In this document: positions 8,210-15,166 of the stretch, one piece after another
How the letters are laid out: each line of letters starts with the position of its first letter
Position numbering within the stretch: position 1 is the first letter of the stretch
Origin: Candidatus Cloacimonadota bacterium
GTDB taxonomy: Bacteria > Cloacimonadota > Cloacimonadia > JGIOTU-2 > B8-G9
Direction of reading: 5' to 3'
Assembly: GCA_003647765.1 (NCBI GenBank)
Contig: QMNM01000003.1
Location: 1 to 17,922, forward strand
DNA length: 17,922 nt
Notes under the pieces: generated by a model
The model's database searches: none
Told to the model about the DNA's origin: nothing
What the model saw: only the letters and a program-made list of their open reading frames with translations
Made by a program: the position numbers and the translations under genes

Positions 8210-8229
8210 GTGGTTATTGTAAAAACCAC
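8210..8229 (-). terminator. Weak terminator-like hairpin after ruvA
   Basis: GTGGTT and AACCAC pair around an eight-base loop between ruvA and stnA. The minus-strand tail is only TTAATAT, so termination would be weak. It is the only candidate boundary between the ruvCA and stn transcripts. Confidence 0.3.
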
Positions 8230-8272
8230 CCGAGTTATGCTCCAAAAAATTTTCGGACAGCCAGATTGGATA

Positions 8273-8875
8273 TTACCGATTATAATTTTTTCTAATGACA
8301 CCCTTTATCAAATTTTCTGAAGAGGATACTTTATTATGTCTAAGGAAGTTGATAATTTCCTTTCTTGCCCTATTTTTTGGATAACCCAATGAAATTAAAG
8401 CAGATTCTGCATCATTTATAATCTCCCTGGATATTCCTAAATCAACAATTTCGTAATCTGTATCTTTACCATACTTATCAATCTTTTCTTTTAAGTCAAT
8501 AATAATCCGTTGAGCAGTTTTCTTTCCAATACCTGGTATGGTGGACAGTAAATCCGCATCATTGTTTAATATCGCTTCTGATAAGGAATTAGCAGACATT
8601 TTTGACAGTATAGAAAGAGCTATGTTCGGTCCGATTTTAGACACGGAGATAAGCAATTCAAATAATTCTTTCTCGTTTTTATTTGAGAATCCATATAATT
8701 TAATGTCATTATCTCGGACATAGTGGTAAATATAAAGAGTATAATCTTTTCCTTTATTAGGTAAGTTCTCAAAAGTATTAAGAGAAATATTTATTAAATA
8801 TCCGATTCTCTGATTATCTATAATAACAAAGTTAGGAGTTTTTTCAATAATTTTTCCCGTAATATATGCATACAT
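8273..8875 (-). CDS. ruvA: Holliday junction branch migration protein RuvA
   Basis: This 200-residue protein, the usual RuvA length, forms the tetramer that binds Holliday junctions and loads the RuvB motor. The N-terminal OB-fold begins YAYITGKIIEKTPNFVIID and contains GYLINIS. Two helix-hairpin-helix segments follow: ELLISVSKIGPNIALSILS (about 75-93) and LLSTIPGIGKKTAQRII (about 110-126). A C-terminal domain ends in SLGYPKNRARKEI, the RuvB-contact region. ATG 8875 is preferred because AAAGGGAA lies upstream; a TTG two codons earlier also leaves the frame open. It lies about 50 bases after ruvC on the same strand. ruvB is not present in the window, so the third Ruv gene must be elsewhere in the genome. 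Confidence 0.95.
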   Translation of the reverse strand: MYAYITGKIIEKTPNFVIIDNQRIGYLINISLNTFENLPNKGKDYTLYIYHYVRDNDIKLYGFSNKNEKELFELLISVSKIGPNIALSILSKMSANSLSEAILNNDADLLSTIPGIGKKTAQRIIIDLKEKIDKYGKDTDYEIVDLGISREIINDAESALISLGYPKNRARKEIINFLRHNKVSSSENLIKGVIRKNYNR

Positions 8876-8924
8876 AAGCAATTCCCTTTAACATTCTGAA
8901 AGTTTTAAGATTATATGAGCTTTG

Positions 8925-9485
8925 CTATTTCCATTTTTTTGAATGAAAGTGTGCTAAAGCAATTGCCAATGCATCTGCTGAGTCATTTGAAGGTATGTTT
9001 GTTAGATGTAGCAATTTTTTTACCATATATTGTACTTGCTGTTTAGATGCATTACCATTACCTACAACAGCTTGTTTTATTTTTCGTGGAGAGTATTCAA
9101 ATATAGGAATATTTCTTATTGTAAGTGCAAGAATTTCTACGCCTCTTGCTTGTCCAAGTGAAAATGCGGCTTTAATATTTCTACCGTAGAATATCGCTTC
9201 AATTGCTGCTTCATTCGGTTGAAATTCATCTAATAGATTTCCCATTTCATAATAGATTCGGGCAATTCTCCTTTCCAGTGGGACATTACTTTTTGTTTGT
9301 ATCACACCGTATTTAATAGGAATGGCTTGCTGTTTGCTAACTTTTAGAATACCATATCCAGTAATTGCCGTGCCTGGATCAATGCCAATAATTATCTGTT
9401 TTTGCGATGAGTTAGAATGTACAGATTCGTTTTTGGGATGACAGTCATTTTTTAGCAACGACTGAGCAGTGTTGATTGTTTTCAT
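8925..9485 (-). CDS. ruvC: Crossover junction endodeoxyribonuclease RuvC
   Basis: This is the resolvase that cuts Holliday junctions, working as a dimer with RuvAB. All four acidic catalytic residues are visible: Asp36 in IGIDPGT, Glu96 in AAIEAIFYGRN, and Asp168 and Asp171 in SNDSADALAIALAH. These correspond to D7, E66, D138 and D141 of E. coli RuvC. The protein is 186 residues, with about 30 hydrophilic residues (rich in N, S, K, Q) before the first beta strand, where most RuvC proteins begin within about five residues. No internal ATG would remove this extension and no good ribosome site precedes ATG 9485, so the true start could be a rarer codon further in. A heptanucleotide tandem array begins 34 bases upstream. 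ruvA follows on the same strand. Confidence 0.94.
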   Translation of the reverse strand: MKTINTAQSLLKNDCHPKNESVHSNSSQKQIIIGIDPGTAITGYGILKVSKQQAIPIKYGVIQTKSNVPLERRIARIYYEMGNLLDEFQPNEAAIEAIFYGRNIKAAFSLGQARGVEILALTIRNIPIFEYSPRKIKQAVVGNGNASKQQVQYMVKKLLHLTNIPSNDSADALAIALAHFHSKKWK

Positions 9486-9519
9486 AATTTTTACTTTTTA
9501 TCGGGTCTTCCATTACATA

Positions 9520-9598
9520 GCGTAATGCGTAGAGCGTAATGCGTAGAGCGTAATGCGTAGAGCGTAGAGCGTAGAGCGTAATGCGTAATGCGTAGTGC
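9520..9598. repeat. Heptanucleotide tandem repeat upstream of ruvC
   Basis: Eleven consecutive seven-base units fill 9520-9596 without interruption. They come in two main variants, GCGTAAT (A) and GCGTAGA (B), ordered A B A B A B B B A A, with a final GCGTAGT. It is far from random and much richer in G and C than its surroundings. It lies 34 bases before the ruvC start codon. Confidence 0.95.
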
Positions 9599-9685
9599 AA
9601 ATATCAGTTCCATTCTCCACAACTGAAACTGTTGGTTCACCTGATACATTCAGATCTTTTTAGAGCGGTCTCATCAATAAAATCT

Positions 9686-10126
9686 TTATTCTAAATGTTC
9701 TAAATCAGCTAAATCCTGATATCTGCCAGTGAGTTCTTTGTTCTTTTTAAGGTCATCCAAACCAATAAAGTTTATTCTTGTTCCATTAATATTCAATTCT
9801 ATTCTTGAAGCATAACATTTGTCAAAATCAAGTCCTGTAACTGTTGTTAAAAGATCAATTCGGTTTGGAGGATAACCTAATTGAATCACATAACCTGGTG
9901 TAAGAAAGTCCTCCACTTTCAGTCCAAGTGAACTGAATCCAAAGTCATCCAAAACTTTAATAAGATTTTCTGCGTTTTCTCTATTTAACCAAATCCACAA
10001 ATCAATATCCTTTGTATAATGTGGGTAACCATGAAAAGCAACTGCATATCCTCCTACTACAAGATAACGAACATTATTATCATTTAATAATTGTATAAAC
10101 TCTTTGAAATCCTTGTTGAGTATCAT
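9686..10126 (-). CDS. Nucleotidyltransferase family protein (MNT/AbiEii-like, DUF6036-type)
   Basis: This 146-residue protein carries the nucleotidyltransferase-fold signature. VRYLVVGGYAVAFHG (about 19-33) provides the GG motif, and KDIDLWI (about 39-45) provides the paired Asp residues that bind metal. A third acidic strand follows in NRIDLLTT (about 88-95). It ends with the TGRYQDLADLEHL segment typical of this subfamily. Relatives are usually found beside a small partner gene and are suspected toxin-antitoxin or defence components. Here the upstream 66-residue gene overlaps its start by 47 bases in another frame, pointing to translational coupling. Substrate and target cannot be read from sequence. 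The pair sits between yebC and ruvC. Confidence 0.8.
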   Translation of the reverse strand: MILNKDFKEFIQLLNDNNVRYLVVGGYAVAFHGYPHYTKDIDLWIWLNRENAENLIKVLDDFGFSSLGLKVEDFLTPGYVIQLGYPPNRIDLLTTVTGLDFDKCYASRIELNINGTRINFIGLDDLKKNKELTGRYQDLADLEHLE

Positions 10127-10280
10127 ATTTCCAACTATTATATTCTATTCTGATAGCTTCCAAAGTTGCAAGCCGTTCCTCATAAGATTTGGTTTGCCAA
10201 TAAGCAAAATCGCTTTGAGAATCTTTTATTTTTGCCTTTGTAAAGAATGTTCTATCAACTTTATATGTTGTTTCTGTCAT
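10080..10280 (-). CDS. Small partner protein of the nucleotidyltransferase
   Basis: This is a 66-residue charged protein with no membrane segment. I know no formal family name. Its pattern, with DFAYWQTKSYEERLATLEAIR in the middle and GFQRVYTIIK at the end, recurs in short hypothetical proteins encoded directly before nucleotidyltransferases of the type that follows here. The stop codon lies inside the next gene (47-base overlap), so both are likely made from one transcript and coupled. The ATG at 10280 has no obvious ribosome site. A role as the other half of a two-component, possibly toxin-antitoxin-like, module is an inference from pairing. Confidence 0.65.
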   Translation of the reverse strand: MTETTYKVDRTFFTKAKIKDSQSDFAYWQTKSYEERLATLEAIRIEYNSWKYDTQQGFQRVYTIIK

Positions 10281-10439
10281 TGCTATGCGAGTTTAATGTC
10301 TTTATGTATTTTTATGACTTAATATTCTAATAATGGCTTATCTACCAGTTTTTACAGGGAATAGCCACAGAGATACAGAGTAGGATAATTAAATATGCTC
10401 TATTTTTTAAACTTGTTATATCTTTTGATGCTGTAAAAT

Positions 10440-11189
10440 TTAAACATCAGAAATCCTCTCTAAAATTTCATCGTCAATTTCAAAATTAGCATACACATGT
10501 TGAATATCATCATTATCTTCTAATTCATTTATAAGTTTAATAACAGTTTGAGCGTTGTCGTTCATATTCACAGTATTTTTAGGAATCATAGTTAATTCAG
10601 CACTTTCAATTTCTATATCCTGTTGTTCCAATTTTTGTTTGACCTTATGAAATTCTTTTGGATCTGTATAGATAATATAGTATTCATCTTGGGTAATGAA
10701 ATCTTCTGCACCACATTCTAAAGCAGTCATCATTAGTTCATCTTCATCATATTTATTTCGTAGAATCATAATCATTCCTTTTGATTCAAAATTCCATGCG
10801 ACTGAACCCTTTTCTGCCAATGTGCCACCAAATTTATTTAAAGTATGTCTTACTGCTGGAATAGTTCTATTCCTGTTATCTGTCAGCAATTCAACGAAAA
10901 TAGCAACTCCATTAGGTCCGTATCCTTCTAAAGTAGATGCTTCATATCGCACACCTTCTAATTCTCCTATGCCTCTTTTGATTGCCCGTTCAATATTTTC
11001 TTTAGGCATATTTACAGCATTTGCTTTGTCAAGAGCAGTGCGTAAATCAGCATTATTTTCTGGATCGCCTCCACCATCACGCGCAGCCACAGTAATCATA
11101 CGGATAATTTTGGTAAATGCCTTCCCTTTTTTCGCATCTTCTTTTGCTTTCTTGTGCTTTATAGAACTCCATTTATTATGTCCTGACAT
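10440..11189 (-). CDS. yebC: YebC/PmpR family protein
   Basis: This 249-residue protein shows the YebC/TACO1 signature throughout. It starts MSGHNKWSSIKHKKAKEDAKKG, has GGGDPENNADLRTALDKA near residue 40, NMPKENIERAIKRG near 60, EGYGPNGVAI near 87, RNRTIPAVRH near 105, and LNKFGG...GSVAWNF near 115-130. The family is annotated as transcriptional regulators, and more recent work links YebC proteins to translation of proline-rich stretches. ATG 11189 is clearly the start, since GGAGG lies just before it. The TTG at 11201 that also opens the frame is part of that ribosome site. In many bacteria yebC is directly followed by ruvC and ruvA; here an accessory gene pair and repeats lie between. Confidence 0.95.
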   Translation of the reverse strand: MSGHNKWSSIKHKKAKEDAKKGKAFTKIIRMITVAARDGGGDPENNADLRTALDKANAVNMPKENIERAIKRGIGELEGVRYEASTLEGYGPNGVAIFVELLTDNRNRTIPAVRHTLNKFGGTLAEKGSVAWNFESKGMIMILRNKYDEDELMMTALECGAEDFITQDEYYIIYTDPKEFHKVKQKLEQQDIEIESAELTMIPKNTVNMNDNAQTVIKLINELEDNDDIQHVYANFEIDDEILERISDV

Positions 11190-11227
11190 ATATACCTCCA
11201 AAGATTGCTTGGAATTTTGTAAAGGTA

Positions 11228-11695
11228 CTAAACCTTTGTAAAGTTAATTGCCTTAAATCCTTTTGGTATTTTAAGTGTAAATGTCTCATCATCTATCGCA
11301 GTAATAACTCCAAAAAGGGCTTTATCTCTATGTTCAGGAAAAAATTTAGGAAATTTTCTTAACTTTTCTATCATCTTGTCAATATCATCATCTCGCAAAC
11401 GACTTTTTGTTTCTACTACATAAACTTCCTTCTTAGTTCTATTAGAGTAAGCAAGAACATCTAATTCATAAGAGTCCCCACTTTTTCTAACCAGAACTCT
11501 GGGACTGATAAATTCCATACCAAATTTTTCAATCAATATTCTCTTCATAGAAGAAAAAGCCATTCCTTCGGTAAATCCACCAAATTTATTTCCCAGGCCT
11601 TCTATCTGCTTCTTGAGCTCTTTTATTTATTTATCTGTCTCTTTAAATAAAGCCCATACTTCACTAATTGCTTTGTCTATTTCTTTGCCTGTCAT
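11228..11695 (-). pseudogene. DUF3782-like PD-(D/E)XK protein gene interrupted by a stop codon
   Basis: The reading frame from ATG 11695 encodes MTGKEIDKAISEVWALF and so on, then hits TAA at 11627-11629 (codon 23). It continues in the same frame with IKELKKQIEGLGNKFGGFTEG up to MAFSSMKRILIEKFGME. This flow (a helix with FKETDK, then IKEL, GLGNKFG, FTEG) matches DUF3782-type proteins without a gap, so the stop is a single-codon lesion. The remaining 111-residue frame from 11563 keeps a PD-(D/E)XK-like core: LDVLAY, then VYVVETKSR with an E-x-K. It lacks its own ribosome site and the N-terminal helices. I call it a probable pseudogene; the downstream part could still be translated. A read error at this base is the alternative. 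Confidence 0.65.
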
Positions 11696-11721
11696 TTATT
11701 CGTCTACTATTTCTTTTATTT

Positions 11722-11988
11722 TCATAGATTTTGATAGATACTTTTACGCTTTCCGAGTTTTATAATTTTAATTATTAGTGTTTGTTTATCAACAGGGTAT
11801 ATTATTCTGTAACTACCCATTCGTAAGCAATATCTGTTTTGACTTTCCTTTTAATTCTTTACATCCATAGGCAAAGGAAGTCCAGCTTAAAGAATCAATT
11901 GTTTTTGCTATCTTAATGCGATTTTTTTCTATCAAGCTTTGTTAATTCTTTTTCTAGCAGATTTCTTGATAGCAATTTGAAATTTCAT
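11722..11988 (-). pseudogene. RelE/ParE-family toxin gene with three frameshifts
   Basis: On the minus strand, ATG 11988 opens MKFQIAIKKSARK. If one A is dropped from the A run at 11949-11953, the frame continues KELTKLDRK. If one A is dropped from the seven-A run at 11922-11928, it continues NRIKIAKTIDSLSWTSFAYGCKELKGKSKQ. After a third one-base shift near 11838-11845 it reads YCLRMGSYRIIYPVD, then IIKIIKLGKRKSIYQNL and stops at 11722. The stitched product of about 88 residues has the full RelE layout: KKSARKEL, GCKELKG, YRIIY, KLGKRKSIY. No antitoxin gene is seen beside it. The stop overlaps the ATG of a nine-codon frame before the DUF3782 pseudogene. Confidence 0.7.
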
Positions 11989-12013
11989 AGCACGGGAAAC
12001 CGCAAATATCAAA

Positions 12014-12090
12014 CACAGAGTAACAGAGAACACAGAAAAAATTTAACTTTTCTATTATAAAAACTATTTGAGAACTTTGTGGTTTTGTGT
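12014..12090. repeat. ACACAGAG / CTTTGTGG-type intergenic repeat pair
   Basis: The segment CACAGAGTAACAGAGAACAC (12016-12035) is followed about 40 bases later by CTTTGTGGTTTTGTGTCTTT (12075-12094), roughly its reverse-complement style. Related fragments lie at 10368-10380 and near 2090. Such sequences are common in gaps of Bacteroidetes-like genomes. The second half forms the 3' end of the DUF2442 gene. Confidence 0.5.
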
Positions 12091-12336
12091 CTTTGTTGAG
12101 TTAGTTGTGTATTTATATAATGTTTCTGGAGCAATATCAGCTCCATTTGGCCACGCAATTGTCCAACCATCAATAAAAAATTTGCTAAAATAATCTTTAT
12201 TTTTTAACGGTTTAAATATCTTTCCTTTTAGCCAATTTTTGCAATCTATCGTCTTTTTTACCCCATTATCAAATTCCACTTCAATTTTATAATCGCTAAT
12301 ATATTTTGCGTTGATAACAATTGGTAAATATCCCAT
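12064..12336 (-). CDS. DUF2442 domain protein
   Basis: This 90-residue protein has the DUF2442 pattern: an N-terminal strand pair VINAKYISDYKIEVEFDNGVKKTID, a middle L...IFKPLKNKDYFSKFFIDG, and the hallmark WTIAWPNGADIAPETLY (about 58-74). Members are usually encoded next to a DUF4160 gene, as here, where only eight bases separate them and the ribosome site TTAGGAG overlaps the upstream stop. The pair is suspected to act as a toxin-antitoxin-like unit, without firm proof known to me. The last about 14 residues (NSTKTQNHKVLK) are encoded by an interspersed repeat, so the original C-terminus may be lost. The fold-defining part is complete. Confidence 0.8.
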   Translation of the reverse strand: MGYLPIVINAKYISDYKIEVEFDNGVKKTIDCKNWLKGKIFKPLKNKDYFSKFFIDGWTIAWPNGADIAPETLYKYTTNSTKTQNHKVLK

Positions 12337-12344
12337 TTTTACTC

Positions 12345-12605
12345 CTAATCTAATGGTGCAATTCTAATTAATTCTTCACCATTATTTATATTGTTCCAAT
12401 TACTCTCAAGTTCTTTTTTATGAATTAAAGCCCATTTTTTTATAATTTTTCTGGCTGTTTTTGATCGAATTTTACCATCAATCAAATTGCCATTAAAATC
12501 AAATATACCTCTTTGTCCTTGATATTCTGCGTGAAAATGAGGAGGATTATGTTCATTATAAAACATCCTGATAATTATACCAAAAAACATAGAAATATAT
12601 GGCAT
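12345..12605 (-). CDS. DUF4160 domain protein
   Basis: This 86-residue protein matches DUF4160: MPYISMFFGIIIRMFYNEHNPPHFHAEYQG, where the HNPPHFHA block (about 19-26) is the family hallmark. Then follow IFDFNGNLIDGKI and a helical C-terminus with KTARKIIKKWALIHKKEL. The ATG at 12605 has GAGG five bases upstream. It is the first gene of a tight pair with the DUF2442 gene, and this partnership recurs in many bacteria. The histidine-rich block suggests metal or nucleic-acid contact, but no activity is established that I know of. No promoter is obvious upstream. Confidence 0.85.
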   Translation of the reverse strand: MPYISMFFGIIIRMFYNEHNPPHFHAEYQGQRGIFDFNGNLIDGKIRSKTARKIIKKWALIHKKELESNWNNINNGEELIRIAPLD

Positions 12606-12933
12606 TTATTCCTCATTTTAAATTGGTAATGTTAACTATGAATTTAACTTAAGCCGATATGCCTGAGTTAAATATTATAAATAAAGCATTCTGATATTAT
12701 TAGGATAAATATTTGTAAAATAAAAATGCCTTTAAAAATCGGTGAGCCACTGGGTTTCAAAGTTACTTTTCAACAATCCTTACAATCTTTCTATGTCTCT
12801 TCCTATTAACTAATCTTGCAGACGCGAACTTATACGAACTATACGAACTTACGCGAACCTTTTTTATCTTTTTTATAAATCTTTTGTGATGAGTTTGTTG
12901 AGTTAGCGTTTAGTTTGCGTTTAATCTCTCTAA
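12606..12933. other. Gene-free gap with dispersed repeat
   Basis: The gap contains the TTCG-rich repeat at 12816-12885 and otherwise AT-rich sequence with no credible gene. I saw no classical terminator for the EF-G gene ending at 12934 and no clear promoter for the DUF4160 gene. Confidence 0.5.
12816..12885 (-). repeat. Interspersed TTCG-rich repeat, copy 2 (inverted)
   Basis: On the minus strand this reads AAAGATTTATAAAAAAG, then GGTTCGCGTAAGTTCG, ATAGTTCGTATAAGTTCGCG. It matches the first 60-70 bases of the window in the opposite orientation, with small indels. It lies downstream of the EF-G gene. Confidence 0.7.
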
Positions 12934-14982
12934 CTAATTGTCTCTTTTACTTTCCTGAATAACCTTCTCAGCTAATTCAAAAGGAAGTTTTTGATAATAT
13001 GCAAATTCTTGTGTAAATGAGCCCTGACCTTTACTTATGGATCTCAAACTCGTGTGATAGCTATATAACTCAGATAATGGCAGTTCTGCTTTAATTACTT
13101 GTCTATTTCCATTCTGTTCCATTCCAAGAATTTTTCCTCTACGAGTACTTAAATCACTCATTACATCACCCATAAACTCTGTTGGCACTGTAACATTCAG
13201 CTTATGAATTGGCTCTAATAATATAGGCTTAGCCTCCATAAAGCCCTTTTTCAAAGCATGAGAAGCTGCGAGTTTAAAAGCCATTTCAGAAGAATCAACA
13301 TCGTGATACGAACCATAATATAGTTCAACCTGAATATCAACAATAGGATAATTAGCAAATATGCCTTTTTCCAAAGTTTCTTTGAGACCTTTTTCAACAG
13401 CAGGTATAAATTTGGATGGGATAACTCCGCCAACAATAGAATTTACAAATTCAAAGCCCTGTCCTTGTGGCTTAGGTTTAATGCGGAAATATACCTCCCC
13501 ATACTGTCCTCTACCACCAGTTTGTTTCTTATGACGATAACTTACATCAGCACTTCCTTCAATTGTTTCTTTATATGGAATCTTTGGATTTTTTAGAGTT
13601 GCGTCAACATTGAATCTATCTTTTAGACGCTTTTTTACTAAATTAACTTGAACCTCGCCTAATCCGCTAAGTATTTGTTCAGATGTGGCAATATTAAATT
13701 CTGCACGTAAAGTCGGATCTTCATCTATCAATTTTGACAATGCACTTGAGATTTTATCTTCATCACCTTGTTTTACGGCTTTAATCGTCTGCCAATATAC
13801 TGGTGATGGTAAATTCACTGGCTTAATTTTTATAGATTCATTGCTATCTGTTAGAGTATTTAATGACTTAGCAGTTTTTAATTTTACTAAAGCACCAATA
13901 TCTCCAGTATGAATCATCTCCATATCATCACGCTTTTTCCCACATACCTTAAATATTTGACCTATTCTTTCTTTATTGTTTTTCTCTGGCACATAAACAG
14001 TGTCTCCGTATTTTATTTCACCGGAATAAACTCTAACAAATGCTAATTCTCCAAGATTTTGTTCAGAAATTGATTTGAAAATATATGCTAATTTGGGCTT
14101 ATCTTCACCAGTTTCTAATTTTATCTCTTTTCCATCTTTTATTACATCTATTATGTTTTTATCTTTTGGAGATGGTAAATAATCAGAGATTGCATTCATT
14201 AGATTTTTTACGCCAATATTAAGTTCTGCTGAGCATGCAATCACAGGCAGAATATTTCCCTGCTGAATTGTATTCTTCAATCCTGTAATTATCTCTTTTT
14301 CTGATAGAGTGCCTTGTTCAAAAAATTTCTCCATCAAGGCATCATCACTTTCAGCAGCTGCTTCAATTACTGCTTCATGCTTTTTATCAACTAAATCCAT
14401 CATATCCGAAGGAATACTCGCTTCTTTTCCTTTAATATATGCTTTCTTGTTAATAACATTCACTATCCCGTTAAATGTTTCACCAGTTCCAATTGGCAAA
14501 ATAATTGGCAGAGGTATTTTATCAAACTTCTTCTCAATATCATCAAGAACATTATCAAAATTTGCCTTTTCTCTATCCATTTTATTTATAACCACAACAT
14601 TGGCATTTTTATATTCTTCGGACAATTGCCATATCTTTTCTGTATCTACTTCTATACCATTAACAGCATTAACCACAATTATAGATGATTCGGTAACTTT
14701 GATTGCAATTATAACATCACCAAGGAAATCTGGATAACCTGGTGTATCAATTAAATTGAAATTCGTTTTATTCCATTCTAATTTTGCTAATGAGAGATTG
14801 ATTGACATTCTCTTTTCTATTTCATCTTTATCATAATCCATTACTGTATTTCCATCTTCTACTTTACCAATTCTATTTACAACACCAGCATTGTACAACA
14901 TCAATTCTGCAAGTGAAGTTTTCCCAGAACCACTAGCTCCGACTAATGCAAAATTACGAATTCTGTCCATATCGTATTTCAT
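12934..14982 (-). CDS. Elongation factor G-like GTPase (EF-G paralogue)
   Basis: This 682-residue translational GTPase has the EF-G domain layout. The G domain has the P-loop GASGSGKTS at 15-23, DTPGYPDF at 79-86 and NKMD at 133-136. Domain II starts near residue 300 (AYIFKSISEQNLGELAFVRVYSGEI). Domain IV has HKKQTGGRGQYGEVYFRIKP. Domain V ends with EPIHKLNVTVPTEFMGDVMSDLSTRRGKILGM. The P-loop and the switch I segment (IEKRMSINLS instead of the usual RGITI type) differ from housekeeping EF-G and fit the EF-G-2-like subfamily. No ribosomal protein or tufA gene is nearby, which also suggests a paralogue. ATG 14982 has AGGAGG seven bases upstream. It should bind the ribosome and hydrolyse GTP; its exact step (translocation, recycling or other) cannot be told. 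Confidence 0.9.
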   Translation of the reverse strand: MKYDMDRIRNFALVGASGSGKTSLAELMLYNAGVVNRIGKVEDGNTVMDYDKDEIEKRMSINLSLAKLEWNKTNFNLIDTPGYPDFLGDVIIAIKVTESSIIVVNAVNGIEVDTEKIWQLSEEYKNANVVVINKMDREKANFDNVLDDIEKKFDKIPLPIILPIGTGETFNGIVNVINKKAYIKGKEASIPSDMMDLVDKKHEAVIEAAAESDDALMEKFFEQGTLSEKEIITGLKNTIQQGNILPVIACSAELNIGVKNLMNAISDYLPSPKDKNIIDVIKDGKEIKLETGEDKPKLAYIFKSISEQNLGELAFVRVYSGEIKYGDTVYVPEKNNKERIGQIFKVCGKKRDDMEMIHTGDIGALVKLKTAKSLNTLTDSNESIKIKPVNLPSPVYWQTIKAVKQGDEDKISSALSKLIDEDPTLRAEFNIATSEQILSGLGEVQVNLVKKRLKDRFNVDATLKNPKIPYKETIEGSADVSYRHKKQTGGRGQYGEVYFRIKPKPQGQGFEFVNSIVGGVIPSKFIPAVEKGLKETLEKGIFANYPIVDIQVELYYGSYHDVDSSEMAFKLAASHALKKGFMEAKPILLEPIHKLNVTVPTEFMGDVMSDLSTRRGKILGMEQNGNRQVIKAELPLSELYSYHTSLRSISKGQGSFTQEFAYYQKLPFELAEKVIQESKRDN

Positions 14983-15149
14983 TACGACTCCTCCTATATT
15001 TTTGATTAAGATAACTAAAAACTATATAGAGTAATTTCTTTGTCAACTTTTAGATACTCTTCTTCAAAAAACTATACATTTCTGTTTTTATAAAGTAAAA
15101 TTATGCTTTTTTAAACAAAATTCCATATTAAAATTTGACAAAATTTTAT

Positions 15150-15166
15150 ACTCATAATTTATGAGT
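15150..15166. promoter_or_regulatory. Perfect palindrome in the divergent promoter region
   Basis: ACTCATAA and TTATGAGT are exact inverted repeats around a single central T. It lies between the divergent EF-G gene (starts 14982, minus) and the TIGR04076 gene (starts 15243, plus), ten bases after a TTGACA at 15135-15140. This placement fits an operator for a dimeric regulator, but no regulator is identified and a matching -10 box is unclear. Confidence 0.4.

Noticed and set aside
9520-9598. CRISPR array
   Set aside because: The units are contiguous seven-base repeats without spacers, and no cas gene is in the window.
10696-11241. 181-codon plus-strand open frame opposite yebC
   Set aside because: It is a shadow of the strongly conserved YebC gene and its translation resembles no protein family.
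14309-14737. 142-codon plus-strand open frame inside the EF-G gene
   Set aside because: It is antisense to a clear GTPase domain; its composition is that of a complementary-strand artefact.
15021-15046. Minus-strand promoter for the EF-G gene (TTGACA at 15046-15041)
   Set aside because: The nearest TATAGT gives only a 14-base spacer, too short to call with confidence.
15135-15165. Complete sigma-70 promoter at TTGACA 15135
   Set aside because: No acceptable -10 hexamer lies 16-18 bases downstream; only the palindrome is kept as a candidate site.
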